A DNA stretch of 64,000 bases from Hyphomicrobiaceae bacterium (GTDB lineage: Bacteria > Pseudomonadota > Alphaproteobacteria > Rhizobiales > Xanthobacteraceae), in NCBI GenBank assembly GCA_021324465.1, contig JAJPJB010000024.1:1-64000 (forward strand), given 5' to 3'. A program made the translations under genes and the position numbers. A model generated the notes under the pieces. The model did not search any database and was not told the origin of the DNA. It worked only from the letters and a program-made list of their open reading frames with translations. Positions 53,765 to 62,589 of the stretch are shown here, piece by piece. Within the stretch, counting starts at the first letter, position 1. Each line of letters opens with the position of its first letter.

Positions 53765-56700
53765 ATGACTTATGGCTTGAGGAATGATGGAGGATTGGGC
53801 GCGGCGGCGCCGTCAATACATTTCAATTCCCTCCGATCGGACTCCTCGCACACGGACAGCATCGTCGTCCCCGACGCGCAATTACTGTTCACCGCACAGT
53901 TTCACCGCGCCGGACCCGATCTCGTGCTGATCGGGCATGACGGCCGTCATTTCATCGTTCCCGGCTATTTCGCGAGCGAACATCGCCCGGCGCTCGTGGC
54001 GCCGAACGGCGCGGGACTTTTGCCGAATCTGATCGATCTGTTGGCCGGTTCGCCGGCACCGAACGAATACGCGCAAGCGCAAACCCAGACCGCCGCGCCA
54101 CCTGATTCGATCGGCAAGGTGCAGAAGGTGATCGGCACCGCTACCGTCGTACGCAACGGCGTATCGGTCGCGCTCAATGTGGGCGATGTCGTCTACAAGA
54201 GCGACGTGATTGTGACCGGCGCCGATTCGAAATGTGGTCTGACTTTTCCCGACGGCACAGCGCTCGAGCTGCTCGCCAATACTCGGATGGCGCTCAATGA
54301 GTATTCCTACGACCCGCACGGAGACTCGAACTCGGCGCTCTTTACATATGTCAGCGGCACGTTCGGCTTCTTCGCAGGCAAGGTTGCACATAGCGGCAAC
54401 ATGAAAATTGACACGCCGGTCGCGACTATGGGGATTCGCGGCACCACCGGCGTCATGGGCCAGGGCAAGGACGCCGACGGCAACGACATCTTTTGGCAGG
54501 TCATCTACGACGATCCCGGCACCACGCGCTCCGGTGCGTGGGACGACTTCCTGCGCAATCCGGACGGCACGGTCTTTGTGGGCGTCACGGTTTCGCAAAC
54601 CGATTTCATGACCATCTTCACCTTGCGGCCGGGGCAGCCGCCGGACATCAAGACCATCCCGCTTCCGGATTCTTACAACGCGATCGGCAAGGAGATTATT
54701 CAAGAACTCACCGATCTCCTCGGCACGATGCCGCGTACGCTGCCGGGCGCGTCGGGAAGCCCGGAAGATCCGCTACTGAAGTTCGAGCTGAATTTTCTGC
54801 CCGGAGTGCCGGGCGGCGGAGAACCGTTTACATACAATTACGGTCTGCCCGGCCTGCCTAATCTTCCGCTGCCGCCGATTCCGCCGTTCCAGCCGCCGCC
54901 CTCGAACCCGTCGAATCCGTCCAACGTGTTCATCTGGCCGACCGGCAGCGGCACTTGGCCCACGGGTTCGCAATGGAACCAAGGGGTCGCGCCGACGCCG
55001 AATGCGATTGTCATTATCGAATCCGGCGATGTTCAATACGATCTGCCGCAGCCTCTAACAATCTTCAGTTTGACCGTCGACGGGCCGGGCGAGCTCGACA
55101 TGATTGGGGGCGGCCTCACCGTTACCGATGGTCTTGATGTCGCAGGCATCCTTCGGCTCGACGGCGACCCGCCGATCTTTACGAGTTACGGCCCGAGCAC
55201 CATAGAGAGCGGCGGTCGGGTGATCGCGAGCGGCGCCGGCGCCTTCATTGATTTCATGCCGGATCCGTCCAATCCTGGCGCAAAACCCGTCATCGTCGAC
55301 AATTTCGGCACGATTGCCGCAAAGCATGGCGGCGAGATCGACTTCATCCAGGCCGCGGTCAGTAACGAAGCGGCGAATGCGGGCAATACCAACTCTGAGA
55401 TCGCCACGCCGGCCGGCCGGATCATCTCGATCGGCGGCGACTCGGTGGTCGATTTCACGAATTCCACTCTGGACAATGCCGGACGGCTCGCCGCCAGGTG
55501 GTATGGCGAGATCGCTCTCGTCGATTCGTCGGTCACCAACCTGGCCGGCGGCCGCATCGTCGCGGCACATTGGGGGCTGATCAAATTCGCGGGCGGCAGC
55601 GTCGAGAATCAGTCGGGTGTTGGCATCACCGCGCGAGAGCACGGTGTTATTACTTTCGACCGCAAAAATAATTCGATCGCGGTCGCCAACGATGCCGGCG
55701 GCAACATCACCGCTAAGGACTGCGGCATCATCGCCTTCAAGAACGCCACGCTGTCCAATGATGCCGGCGCCAAGATAACGGCGAAGGATTACGGCATCGT
55801 CACGTTTGTCGAAACCGCCGATTCGACCGCCGGCATCACCAACCTGGGCACGATGGCGGCGCGCCATCACGGCATTCTTGCCTTCGTCGATGTCGGCGGC
55901 GGCGACAATAACGGTGTCAGCAATACCGGCGGCACAATTGAAGCCATCGGCTGCGGCGCCGAGGTCAAGCTTGCCGATACGGTCATCATCGGCGGCACGC
56001 TGCGCACGCGCGAGGGCGGCGTCATCGAGAGCGTCTGCGGCTACAATACGCTGATCAACGTTACCTTGGACGGCGCGGTGGTCCGCGTCGATTGCGATAC
56101 GACGCTCGCGCTGGTGGACGGCGCGCCGCTGGGTAGCGCTGCCGTGATCAACGGGACGGTCAGATTCGAGGGCGGCGGCACGGTACTGTTGGCGTATGAG
56201 AGTTACAAGCTTGTCGCCGGACAGAGCGGCTCCACGCTGATCAATGACGCGACGATCTTCGGCCTCGGCCAGATCGGCACCGGCGATGACGCGCTCACCT
56301 TCTTCAACGAAGGCCTGCTCGAAGCGCGTCTCATCGACCCCAAGGTAGGCGATCACGGCGACACTTTCACGATCGCCACCGGTAAAAACACCGTCACCAA
56401 TGACGGCGTGATGCAGGCGGATCGCGGAACCCTGCTCGACATCGACAGCAAGCTCGACAATTCTGGCCGTATAATCGCGCAGAGCGGCACCGTTGCCTTC
56501 GATCATAATGTCGTCAACGAGGCAGGCGGCCTGATTGAAGCCAAGTCTGGCGGCACCGTCACCTTCGACGAGGTCAAAATCACCAACGAGGGCTGCGACG
56601 AAGAAGACGCTCCGGCGGCCCGCATCGTGGCCAAAGGCGAAGACTCGTTGGTTTCCATCGTCGACAGCACGGTCGACAATCATGGCGACATAGCCGCAAG

Positions 56701-59700
56701 GAAGGGCGGCCATGTCGATATCGAAGACAGCATAGTCCACAACCGCGGCGGGGTGATCAAAGCGACCGGGTCAGAATCGGTTGTCGAGCTGTCAGATTCG
56801 ACGGTCGATCACGGCGCGATTTCGGTCACCCATGACGGCCTCATCCAGATCGAAGGCGATTCCGGCGCCACATTCGACGATGTCGCCGTCGATCTCGACA
56901 GCCACGGCAAGGTCGAGATCGCGTCAGGGTCGATTCTGACGCTCGAAGACGGCTCGACGGTCTCGGGCGGCACACTGGTTATCGACACCGACAGCACGCT
57001 CGATCTCGAGAACGGGCTTACGGTGCTGGCCGGCGTCGACGTGAAAAATTTGGGCGGCGTGGAAATCGATAGCTCAGACGTCACGGCAGCCTTGCAGCTC
57101 AGCGGCGGGACCACGCTTGACGGCAACATCACCGTCGGCCCCACGGGCGAGCTCGACGTCAATGGCGCGACGCTTGACGGCGCGAGCATCAACGACCAGG
57201 GCTTCGTCAATTTCGGCGGACCGGTGACGCTTGCCGGCGACAACACAATCAATATGGACGGCGGCCATTTCGCTGACACCGCGAGCGGGGCCATCATCTA
57301 TATTGCGGACGATACCAGCGCATCGCTCGGCTTCACAGGCGCGAGCGGCGCCCTTGGCAGAGTTGATATCGAGAGCCATGCGACCTTTGCCGTCAACAAT
57401 GCCAAGGCGACAGACGTCGATTTCGTCGCCACCGATGGCACGTTCCAGATCGACTCCGTCAACGATATCCCCGGCACTATCGCCGATTTCGCCAAGGGCG
57501 ACGTGATCGACCTCGCCAATCTCGCCTTCTCGCCCATCCAATACGATATTTGGACGCAGGGCATCGGCGGCGGCACGCTCGCGATCTATCAGGGATCGAC
57601 GTTGGAGGAGACGCTCAATCTCTCCGGCACCTACAGCCAAAATCAGTTCGAGCTGAAGCAAGACGGCGCCGGCACCGACGTGCTCTTGGTCGAGCCGGTT
57701 CTAAAGGGGTCAACGGCCGAGACGGTGATCGAAGGTACCACGCAAGTAAGCCTCGGCGTAACGGATCACGCCGACGGGACGGTGACGATCACCGGCCTGC
57801 CGACCGATCTCAGCAACGTCAACAAAGGCACCTACACCGCTGCCACAGGGATCTGGACCGGCACCAAGGCGCAGTTCAACGACCTCAACTTCACGGCCGG
57901 CGATGAGGGCACGTTCGACCTGGTGATCACCGAGGCCAGTCCGAAGACCGATCCGAACACGACCACGAGCGAGACTTATAAGCTCACCGTGACAGACGCG
58001 GCGCTGACCGCTGGAACTGTGACGGCGACCGGGGGCGTTGAGGGCGTTACGCCGACATCGCTGACGGCGTCGTTCACTGATGCCAATCCGGGCGACCACC
58101 ATGGCGACTTCACAGCGAGCATCGACTGGGGCGACGGCTTGCAGGCTTCGTCGGGCACCGTCACCTACGACAGCACCACCAAGATCTACTCAGTCGCCGG
58201 CAGCCACACCTATGCGGAAGATGGCAGCTACGATGTCACCGTGACAGTCAACGATGACGGCGGGAGCGCGACGACCATCACCGGCACAGCGACGGTCAGC
58301 TCGACCGCGGAGAATCCGACGTTGAGCGAAGCCGCATCGACCATTTCGCTGATGGCACAAGTGGCGACGGCGCTCGGCCTCACGCTAACGCCGGCCGACA
58401 GCGACGATTCGCTGACGGTGACGATCACCGGCGTACCGAACGGTGCGACCTTCAACGCCGGTACGCTGAATGGCAGCACTCTGACGATCACTCAAGCGCA
58501 GCTTGATGCGCTCGGTGGCCTTGGCAATCTCACCATGACCGCCGGCGGCGCCGGCGGCACCTTGCACGTGACCGCGACCAACGCGGAAGGCGGCTCGGCG
58601 AGCGAAGACCTCACCGTCAACGTGAGCGGCACGACAACGATCACGTCCGCCAATGCGCTGGGTGTCGTCACGGACGATGATTCCTATCTCGGGAATCTGA
58701 TCCTCAACGGCGGTTTCGAGACCTGGAGCTACAATTATCAAACCCGGGTCTACACCGTCCCGGATTGGACGTTTGGAGGGAATTTTTATTATCCGCCCGG
58801 TGTCGGCACTCCCGCCCACTCGGGAGGTGCCGCGCTGGATGTTTATAACTACAACCTCGGCACCGGCACGGCGAGCGAGACCTTCGCGACCGACGTCGGT
58901 CAGTCCTACCAAGTCACTTTCTACGTGTACAAGGGGCAGGGATCGACGAACTCCTTTAGCGCGCAGTGGAACGGTACGACCGAGGTGTCGCTCATCAATT
59001 ATGCGAACTTCGGCAGTTATCAGGAATATCAGTTCAGCGCCGTTGCCACGTCGAGCACGTCGACGCTGCAGTTCGATTTCAATAGCGGCGTGGTCGGCTA
59101 CTGGTTCCTGGACGACGTCTCGGTGGTGCCGGCCGGCAGCAGCCCCGGGACTGAGACACGTACCGGCACGATCACTTTCACTGATACCGATACGGCCGAC
59201 AGCCATACCGTCGGTGTGACGCCGCAGGGCAGCGGCTATCTCGGCACCTTCACCGCGAATCTCACGCAAGATTCGACCGGCGGGAAGACCGGTAACGTCG
59301 TGTGGAACTACACCGTTGGCGATTCCGCCCTGGCATCGCTTTCCCCCGGCCAGGAGGTCACTCAGACCTACGAGGTCACCGTCAACGGCGCCGACAGCGC
59401 GCCGGTGCAACAGGCTGTCACCATCCAACTTGTCGGCATCCAACAGCCGACGGGTTTCGTGTTCACGCCCTACACGGCAGGCTTGAGTTCATTGGAGCAG
59501 GGCGACCATCTCAACAGCGGCGGTGGCGGAGAGATCGGCACGTTCACTCAGAGCGGGGGACTGAGCGGCGACAACTACGCGTTCTCGATCGGCGGCACAG
59601 GCCTCTCCTACTTCTCTCCGGATGGCCTGATTGCCAACGAGGAAATCCTCTATACGGCGAATACCCAGACCGTTCCGGGTGGCAATCCGGCAAAGGTCTA

Positions 59701-62320
59701 CGCGCTGACCGTGACGGTCACCGACACCACCAATGGTGGGCGCACCAGCGCCCTGCCGTTCGACGTCGTAGTCGATAATGCGACTGGCAACACCATCAAG
59801 CTCGAATCCGGCATCGGCAATCTCGGCATCAGCGCAGCGACGCCGACCATCGTCTATGGATTGAACGGCAACGACACTATCGATGCCACCAGCATGACGG
59901 CGAACGTCTGGTTCGTCGGCGGCCAAGGCGCCGATACGATAACCGGCGGAACGGGCGTCAACAGATTTCTGTACGGGTCGGCCGGCGAGTCGAACCCTAG
60001 CGGTAAGGATACGATCACCAATTTCCATACGACGTCTGCAACTGGCGCCGACAATGACGGCAAGAACGACATCGTCGACTTGTCGGGGATCACTTTTGCC
60101 GGTTCAGTCACCATCGGAGCGAACACCATCTCGTCCGGCAAAATCAGCGCCGACAGCATTGGCTGGATCCAGAACGGGTCTGAGACGGATATTTATGTCA
60201 ACACAACAACCAACCAGAAATCGCTTACCAGCGCGAGCATGGAGATCGTGCTGCAGAACTTTACCGCGTCGTGGCTCAGCGCCAGTAACTTCAGCTATAC
60301 CGGGCATGTCATTCCGGCAGGCGTAGCCGGCGCGCCGATCAATCTGGCGCTGACCAATCCGGCCGCGGATCAGAACGCGGACATCACAGTCACGATCACC
60401 GACATGCCCGCCGCCTGGGTTCTCGATGGCGGCAAGCAGAACGCCGACGGCAGTTGGACGGTGCAGACGAGCGATCTTTCCTCGCTGGCGGTCACCGCGC
60501 CACTCGATTTTGCCGGCGCCACCGTGCTCAATGTCATGGAAACTTGGGCAAACCGGGATGGCAGCACCAGCCTTGTCCATGTAGCCGACAATGTCGAGGC
60601 CTATGCGCCCGGCAACCCGATCTTCGCGCTCCCGGGTGAGGACAATCTGACCGGGAGCGCCGGCGACGACCTGTTCGTGGTCGGAGCCGACCTCGGCAAC
60701 GACACGATTTACGATTTCAACGCCACGACCGACAAGATCGATCTGGTCGGGCTTAAGCTGACAAGTTTCGGGGACTTGCACATCGCCGACGATGGCAATG
60801 GCGACGCGCTGATTGCTGTCGGCCCCGGCGAGACCATCGCCCTGCACGGCGTCGCTACAGCATTGCTGCATCCCAGCGATTTTCTGTTCGACCAGGCACC
60901 GACCGTCGACAACACCGGCACGATGTCGATCGGCGCAGGCGCAGTGCTGCCGCTTGGCGGCATGATCGACAACACCGGCACGATTGCGCTGAATTCGACC
61001 GGCCAGCAGGCAGAGTTGGAGCTTGTCGGGAATAGCGTCGTTCTGGCGGGTGGCGGCCAAGTCACCCTCGCCAGCGATGCGCTTGTGGCCGGGACCGGTG
61101 CCACCAGCACGCTGACCAACGTTGATAATACCATTTCCGGTGCTGGACAGATCGGCATTGGCGACGGCACGCTGTCTCTGGTGAATGCGGCGCATGGCAC
61201 TGTCGACGCCAATATCGCCGGCGCATTGTTGGCGCTCGACACCGGGACCACCATCGAAAATTTGGGTCTCTTGGAAGCCAGCAACGGTGGTTCGCTGGTG
61301 GTCGCCGACGAGGTGAGCAACTCCGGCACTCTGGCGGCGCATGGCGGCACGCTTCATTTCGAAAATGCCGTCGTCAATTCTGCCGCGGGCAATGCCGTGA
61401 TCGCCGGCGGTGTGCTGGAATTCGATACCGGGGCGAATGTCAATGTCTGCTTCGACAACGGTCAGAATGGCACAAGCTACGGCGAACTGGTGCTCAGCGA
61501 CGCCGCGCAGTTCACCGGCGACATCTCGGGCTTTGCCGGCGCCGCGCCGGACCAGGCGCATTCCGATGTGATCGATCTTGCCGAGATAGACTTCAACTCG
61601 GCGCAGTTCGCCGCGACCTACCACGCGGCGACCGGCGTGCTGTCAGTCACCGACGGCGCACACAGCGCCGATCTCACATTCGACAATTTCCAGGGCGCGC
61701 TCAACTTCGTCTCCGACGGCCATGGCGGCACCGCGATCACCGACGCGCCCGCCAATGCCTCGGCCGATCTGTTGAGCGCCGACACCGTGCAAGGCATGCT
61801 GTTGTTTGCCGACAATGATGCGAGCACCGATCTCGGCGCGGCTGTCACGCCCGAGGGCCAGAACTATGTCGGCAGCCTCACCGCCGGCACCGTGAGCGAG
61901 AGCAACGGCATTGCCGCGGTCGATTACGGCTTCGTGCTCGGCAATGATCGGATCGATCTTGCGTCAGGCCGAACTGTGACGCAGTCATATCAGGTTAGCC
62001 TAACCGACACGCAAAACCCTGTCGCGAACGCGAGCCAGACCGTGGCTGTCACGATCGGCGGCAGCGGATCAGACAATTTCGTGTTCGCGCCCGGCATCGG
62101 CGCCGACACGGTGCTGAATTTCGACGCGCCGCACGACACGATCGAGCTGGACCACTTTGTCAATGTACAGACCGTGCAGGAATTGCAGGATCTGATTACG
62201 ACAAACGCACCTGGCGATGCCTTCATCGATCTCGGCAATCACGATTCGATTACGGTCGCCGGCGTGACCGCGGCACAACTGCAGCAGGTCGTCCAGTCCG
62301 GCCACGTGCTGCTGCATTGA
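53765..62320 (+). CDS. Giant FecR-headed repeat protein, probable type I-secreted adhesin
   Basis: The 2,851-residue product has, in order: a head (about 34-104) starting VVPDAQLLFTAQFHRAGPDL; a FecR domain (117-231; GTATVVRNGVSVALNVGD, TPVATMGIRGTTG); a proline-rich linker (360-390); a long right-handed beta-helix-like region of short imperfect repeats (391-about 1235); a VCBS-like unit (1310-1410); a PKD-like unit (1411-1512, IDWGDG); a jelly-roll DUF642-like unit (1640-1795, LNGGFETW); further VCBS-like units; RTX-like calcium motifs (2030-2090 GGQGADTITGG; 2290-2335 LTGSAGDDLFVVG); a second helix-like region (2386-2566); and a final GSGSDNFVFAPGIGADTVL segment. No signal peptide or autotransporter barrel exists, which fits type I secretion. 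The ATG at 53765 is preferred over TTG 53750. Confidence 0.9.
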   Translation: MTYGLRNDGGLGAAAPSIHFNSLRSDSSHTDSIVVPDAQLLFTAQFHRAGPDLVLIGHDGRHFIVPGYFASEHRPALVAPNGAGLLPNLIDLLAGSPAPNEYAQAQTQTAAPPDSIGKVQKVIGTATVVRNGVSVALNVGDVVYKSDVIVTGADSKCGLTFPDGTALELLANTRMALNEYSYDPHGDSNSALFTYVSGTFGFFAGKVAHSGNMKIDTPVATMGIRGTTGVMGQGKDADGNDIFWQVIYDDPGTTRSGAWDDFLRNPDGTVFVGVTVSQTDFMTIFTLRPGQPPDIKTIPLPDSYNAIGKEIIQELTDLLGTMPRTLPGASGSPEDPLLKFELNFLPGVPGGGEPFTYNYGLPGLPNLPLPPIPPFQPPPSNPSNPSNVFIWPTGSGTWPTGSQWNQGVAPTPNAIVIIESGDVQYDLPQPLTIFSLTVDGPGELDMIGGGLTVTDGLDVAGILRLDGDPPIFTSYGPSTIESGGRVIASGAGAFIDFMPDPSNPGAKPVIVDNFGTIAAKHGGEIDFIQAAVSNEAANAGNTNSEIATPAGRIISIGGDSVVDFTNSTLDNAGRLAARWYGEIALVDSSVTNLAGGRIVAAHWGLIKFAGGSVENQSGVGITAREHGVITFDRKNNSIAVANDAGGNITAKDCGIIAFKNATLSNDAGAKITAKDYGIVTFVETADSTAGITNLGTMAARHHGILAFVDVGGGDNNGVSNTGGTIEAIGCGAEVKLADTVIIGGTLRTREGGVIESVCGYNTLINVTLDGAVVRVDCDTTLALVDGAPLGSAAVINGTVRFEGGGTVLLAYESYKLVAGQSGSTLINDATIFGLGQIGTGDDALTFFNEGLLEARLIDPKVGDHGDTFTIATGKNTVTNDGVMQADRGTLLDIDSKLDNSGRIIAQSGTVAFDHNVVNEAGGLIEAKSGGTVTFDEVKITNEGCDEEDAPAARIVAKGEDSLVSIVDSTVDNHGDIAARKGGHVDIEDSIVHNRGGVIKATGSESVVELSDSTVDHGAISVTHDGLIQIEGDSGATFDDVAVDLDSHGKVEIASGSILTLEDGSTVSGGTLVIDTDSTLDLENGLTVLAGVDVKNLGGVEIDSSDVTAALQLSGGTTLDGNITVGPTGELDVNGATLDGASINDQGFVNFGGPVTLAGDNTINMDGGHFADTASGAIIYIADDTSASLGFTGASGALGRVDIESHATFAVNNAKATDVDFVATDGTFQIDSVNDIPGTIADFAKGDVIDLANLAFSPIQYDIWTQGIGGGTLAIYQGSTLEETLNLSGTYSQNQFELKQDGAGTDVLLVEPVLKGSTAETVIEGTTQVSLGVTDHADGTVTITGLPTDLSNVNKGTYTAATGIWTGTKAQFNDLNFTAGDEGTFDLVITEASPKTDPNTTTSETYKLTVTDAALTAGTVTATGGVEGVTPTSLTASFTDANPGDHHGDFTASIDWGDGLQASSGTVTYDSTTKIYSVAGSHTYAEDGSYDVTVTVNDDGGSATTITGTATVSSTAENPTLSEAASTISLMAQVATALGLTLTPADSDDSLTVTITGVPNGATFNAGTLNGSTLTITQAQLDALGGLGNLTMTAGGAGGTLHVTATNAEGGSASEDLTVNVSGTTTITSANALGVVTDDDSYLGNLILNGGFETWSYNYQTRVYTVPDWTFGGNFYYPPGVGTPAHSGGAALDVYNYNLGTGTASETFATDVGQSYQVTFYVYKGQGSTNSFSAQWNGTTEVSLINYANFGSYQEYQFSAVATSSTSTLQFDFNSGVVGYWFLDDVSVVPAGSSPGTETRTGTITFTDTDTADSHTVGVTPQGSGYLGTFTANLTQDSTGGKTGNVVWNYTVGDSALASLSPGQEVTQTYEVTVNGADSAPVQQAVTIQLVGIQQPTGFVFTPYTAGLSSLEQGDHLNSGGGGEIGTFTQSGGLSGDNYAFSIGGTGLSYFSPDGLIANEEILYTANTQTVPGGNPAKVYALTVTVTDTTNGGRTSALPFDVVVDNATGNTIKLESGIGNLGISAATPTIVYGLNGNDTIDATSMTANVWFVGGQGADTITGGTGVNRFLYGSAGESNPSGKDTITNFHTTSATGADNDGKNDIVDLSGITFAGSVTIGANTISSGKISADSIGWIQNGSETDIYVNTTTNQKSLTSASMEIVLQNFTASWLSASNFSYTGHVIPAGVAGAPINLALTNPAADQNADITVTITDMPAAWVLDGGKQNADGSWTVQTSDLSSLAVTAPLDFAGATVLNVMETWANRDGSTSLVHVADNVEAYAPGNPIFALPGEDNLTGSAGDDLFVVGADLGNDTIYDFNATTDKIDLVGLKLTSFGDLHIADDGNGDALIAVGPGETIALHGVATALLHPSDFLFDQAPTVDNTGTMSIGAGAVLPLGGMIDNTGTIALNSTGQQAELELVGNSVVLAGGGQVTLASDALVAGTGATSTLTNVDNTISGAGQIGIGDGTLSLVNAAHGTVDANIAGALLALDTGTTIENLGLLEASNGGSLVVADEVSNSGTLAAHGGTLHFENAVVNSAAGNAVIAGGVLEFDTGANVNVCFDNGQNGTSYGELVLSDAAQFTGDISGFAGAAPDQAHSDVIDLAEIDFNSAQFAATYHAATGVLSVTDGAHSADLTFDNFQGALNFVSDGHGGTAITDAPANASADLLSADTVQGMLLFADNDASTDLGAAVTPEGQNYVGSLTAGTVSESNGIAAVDYGFVLGNDRIDLASGRTVTQSYQVSLTDTQNPVANASQTVAVTIGGSGSDNFVFAPGIGADTVLNFDAPHDTIELDHFVNVQTVQELQDLITTNAPGDAFIDLGNHDSITVAGVTAAQLQQVVQSGHVLLH

Positions 62321-62340
62321 TGGTGTACTGATACCATCAA
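62317..62340 (+). terminator. Hairpin overlapping the giant gene's stop codon
   Basis: TTGATGGT - N8 - ACCATCAA is a perfect 8-bp stem at the stop codon. A second GC-rich stem (CCGCGC-GCACT-GCGCGG) follows at 62352-62368. Neither has a T-run, so factor-independent termination is uncertain. Confidence 0.45.
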
Positions 62341-62589
62341 CCAAGACGGCTCCGCGCGCACTGCGCGGGCTCCCAGCTGCGACATCACGCAGAATCTCCG
62401 TGGATCTACGTGATTTCACATATTTAGCTCGCTACCGCCGTTCACCGTTTATTTACATTACTGTTGCCCGCCGGTGAAAAATCGCGCATTTTAAGCTCGG
62501 TCGGTCGCCGCTGGGGATGCGGTGAAGGGTGGCGGCCGCGCTGCTGGCAAGGTGGGGACTGACTGTCACGCTCTTTGAGGGGCGGGGAA
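62341..62589. other. Gap between the two giant genes
   Basis: There is no coding frame of note. It contains the GC stem at 62352-62368 and ends with the ribosome binding site of the second gene. No CtrA box or EcfG motif is seen. Confidence 0.45.

Noticed and set aside
53765..54457. Giant FecR protein as a classical FecI/FecR iron sensor
   Set aside because: There is no FecI-type sigma factor, no TonB receptor and no transmembrane helix next to the FecR domain; repeats follow instead.
55055..56740. 561-residue minus-strand open frame inside the giant gene
   Set aside because: It is the shadow of the beta-helix repeats; its asparagine/aspartate/arginine pattern is complementary to the real frame.
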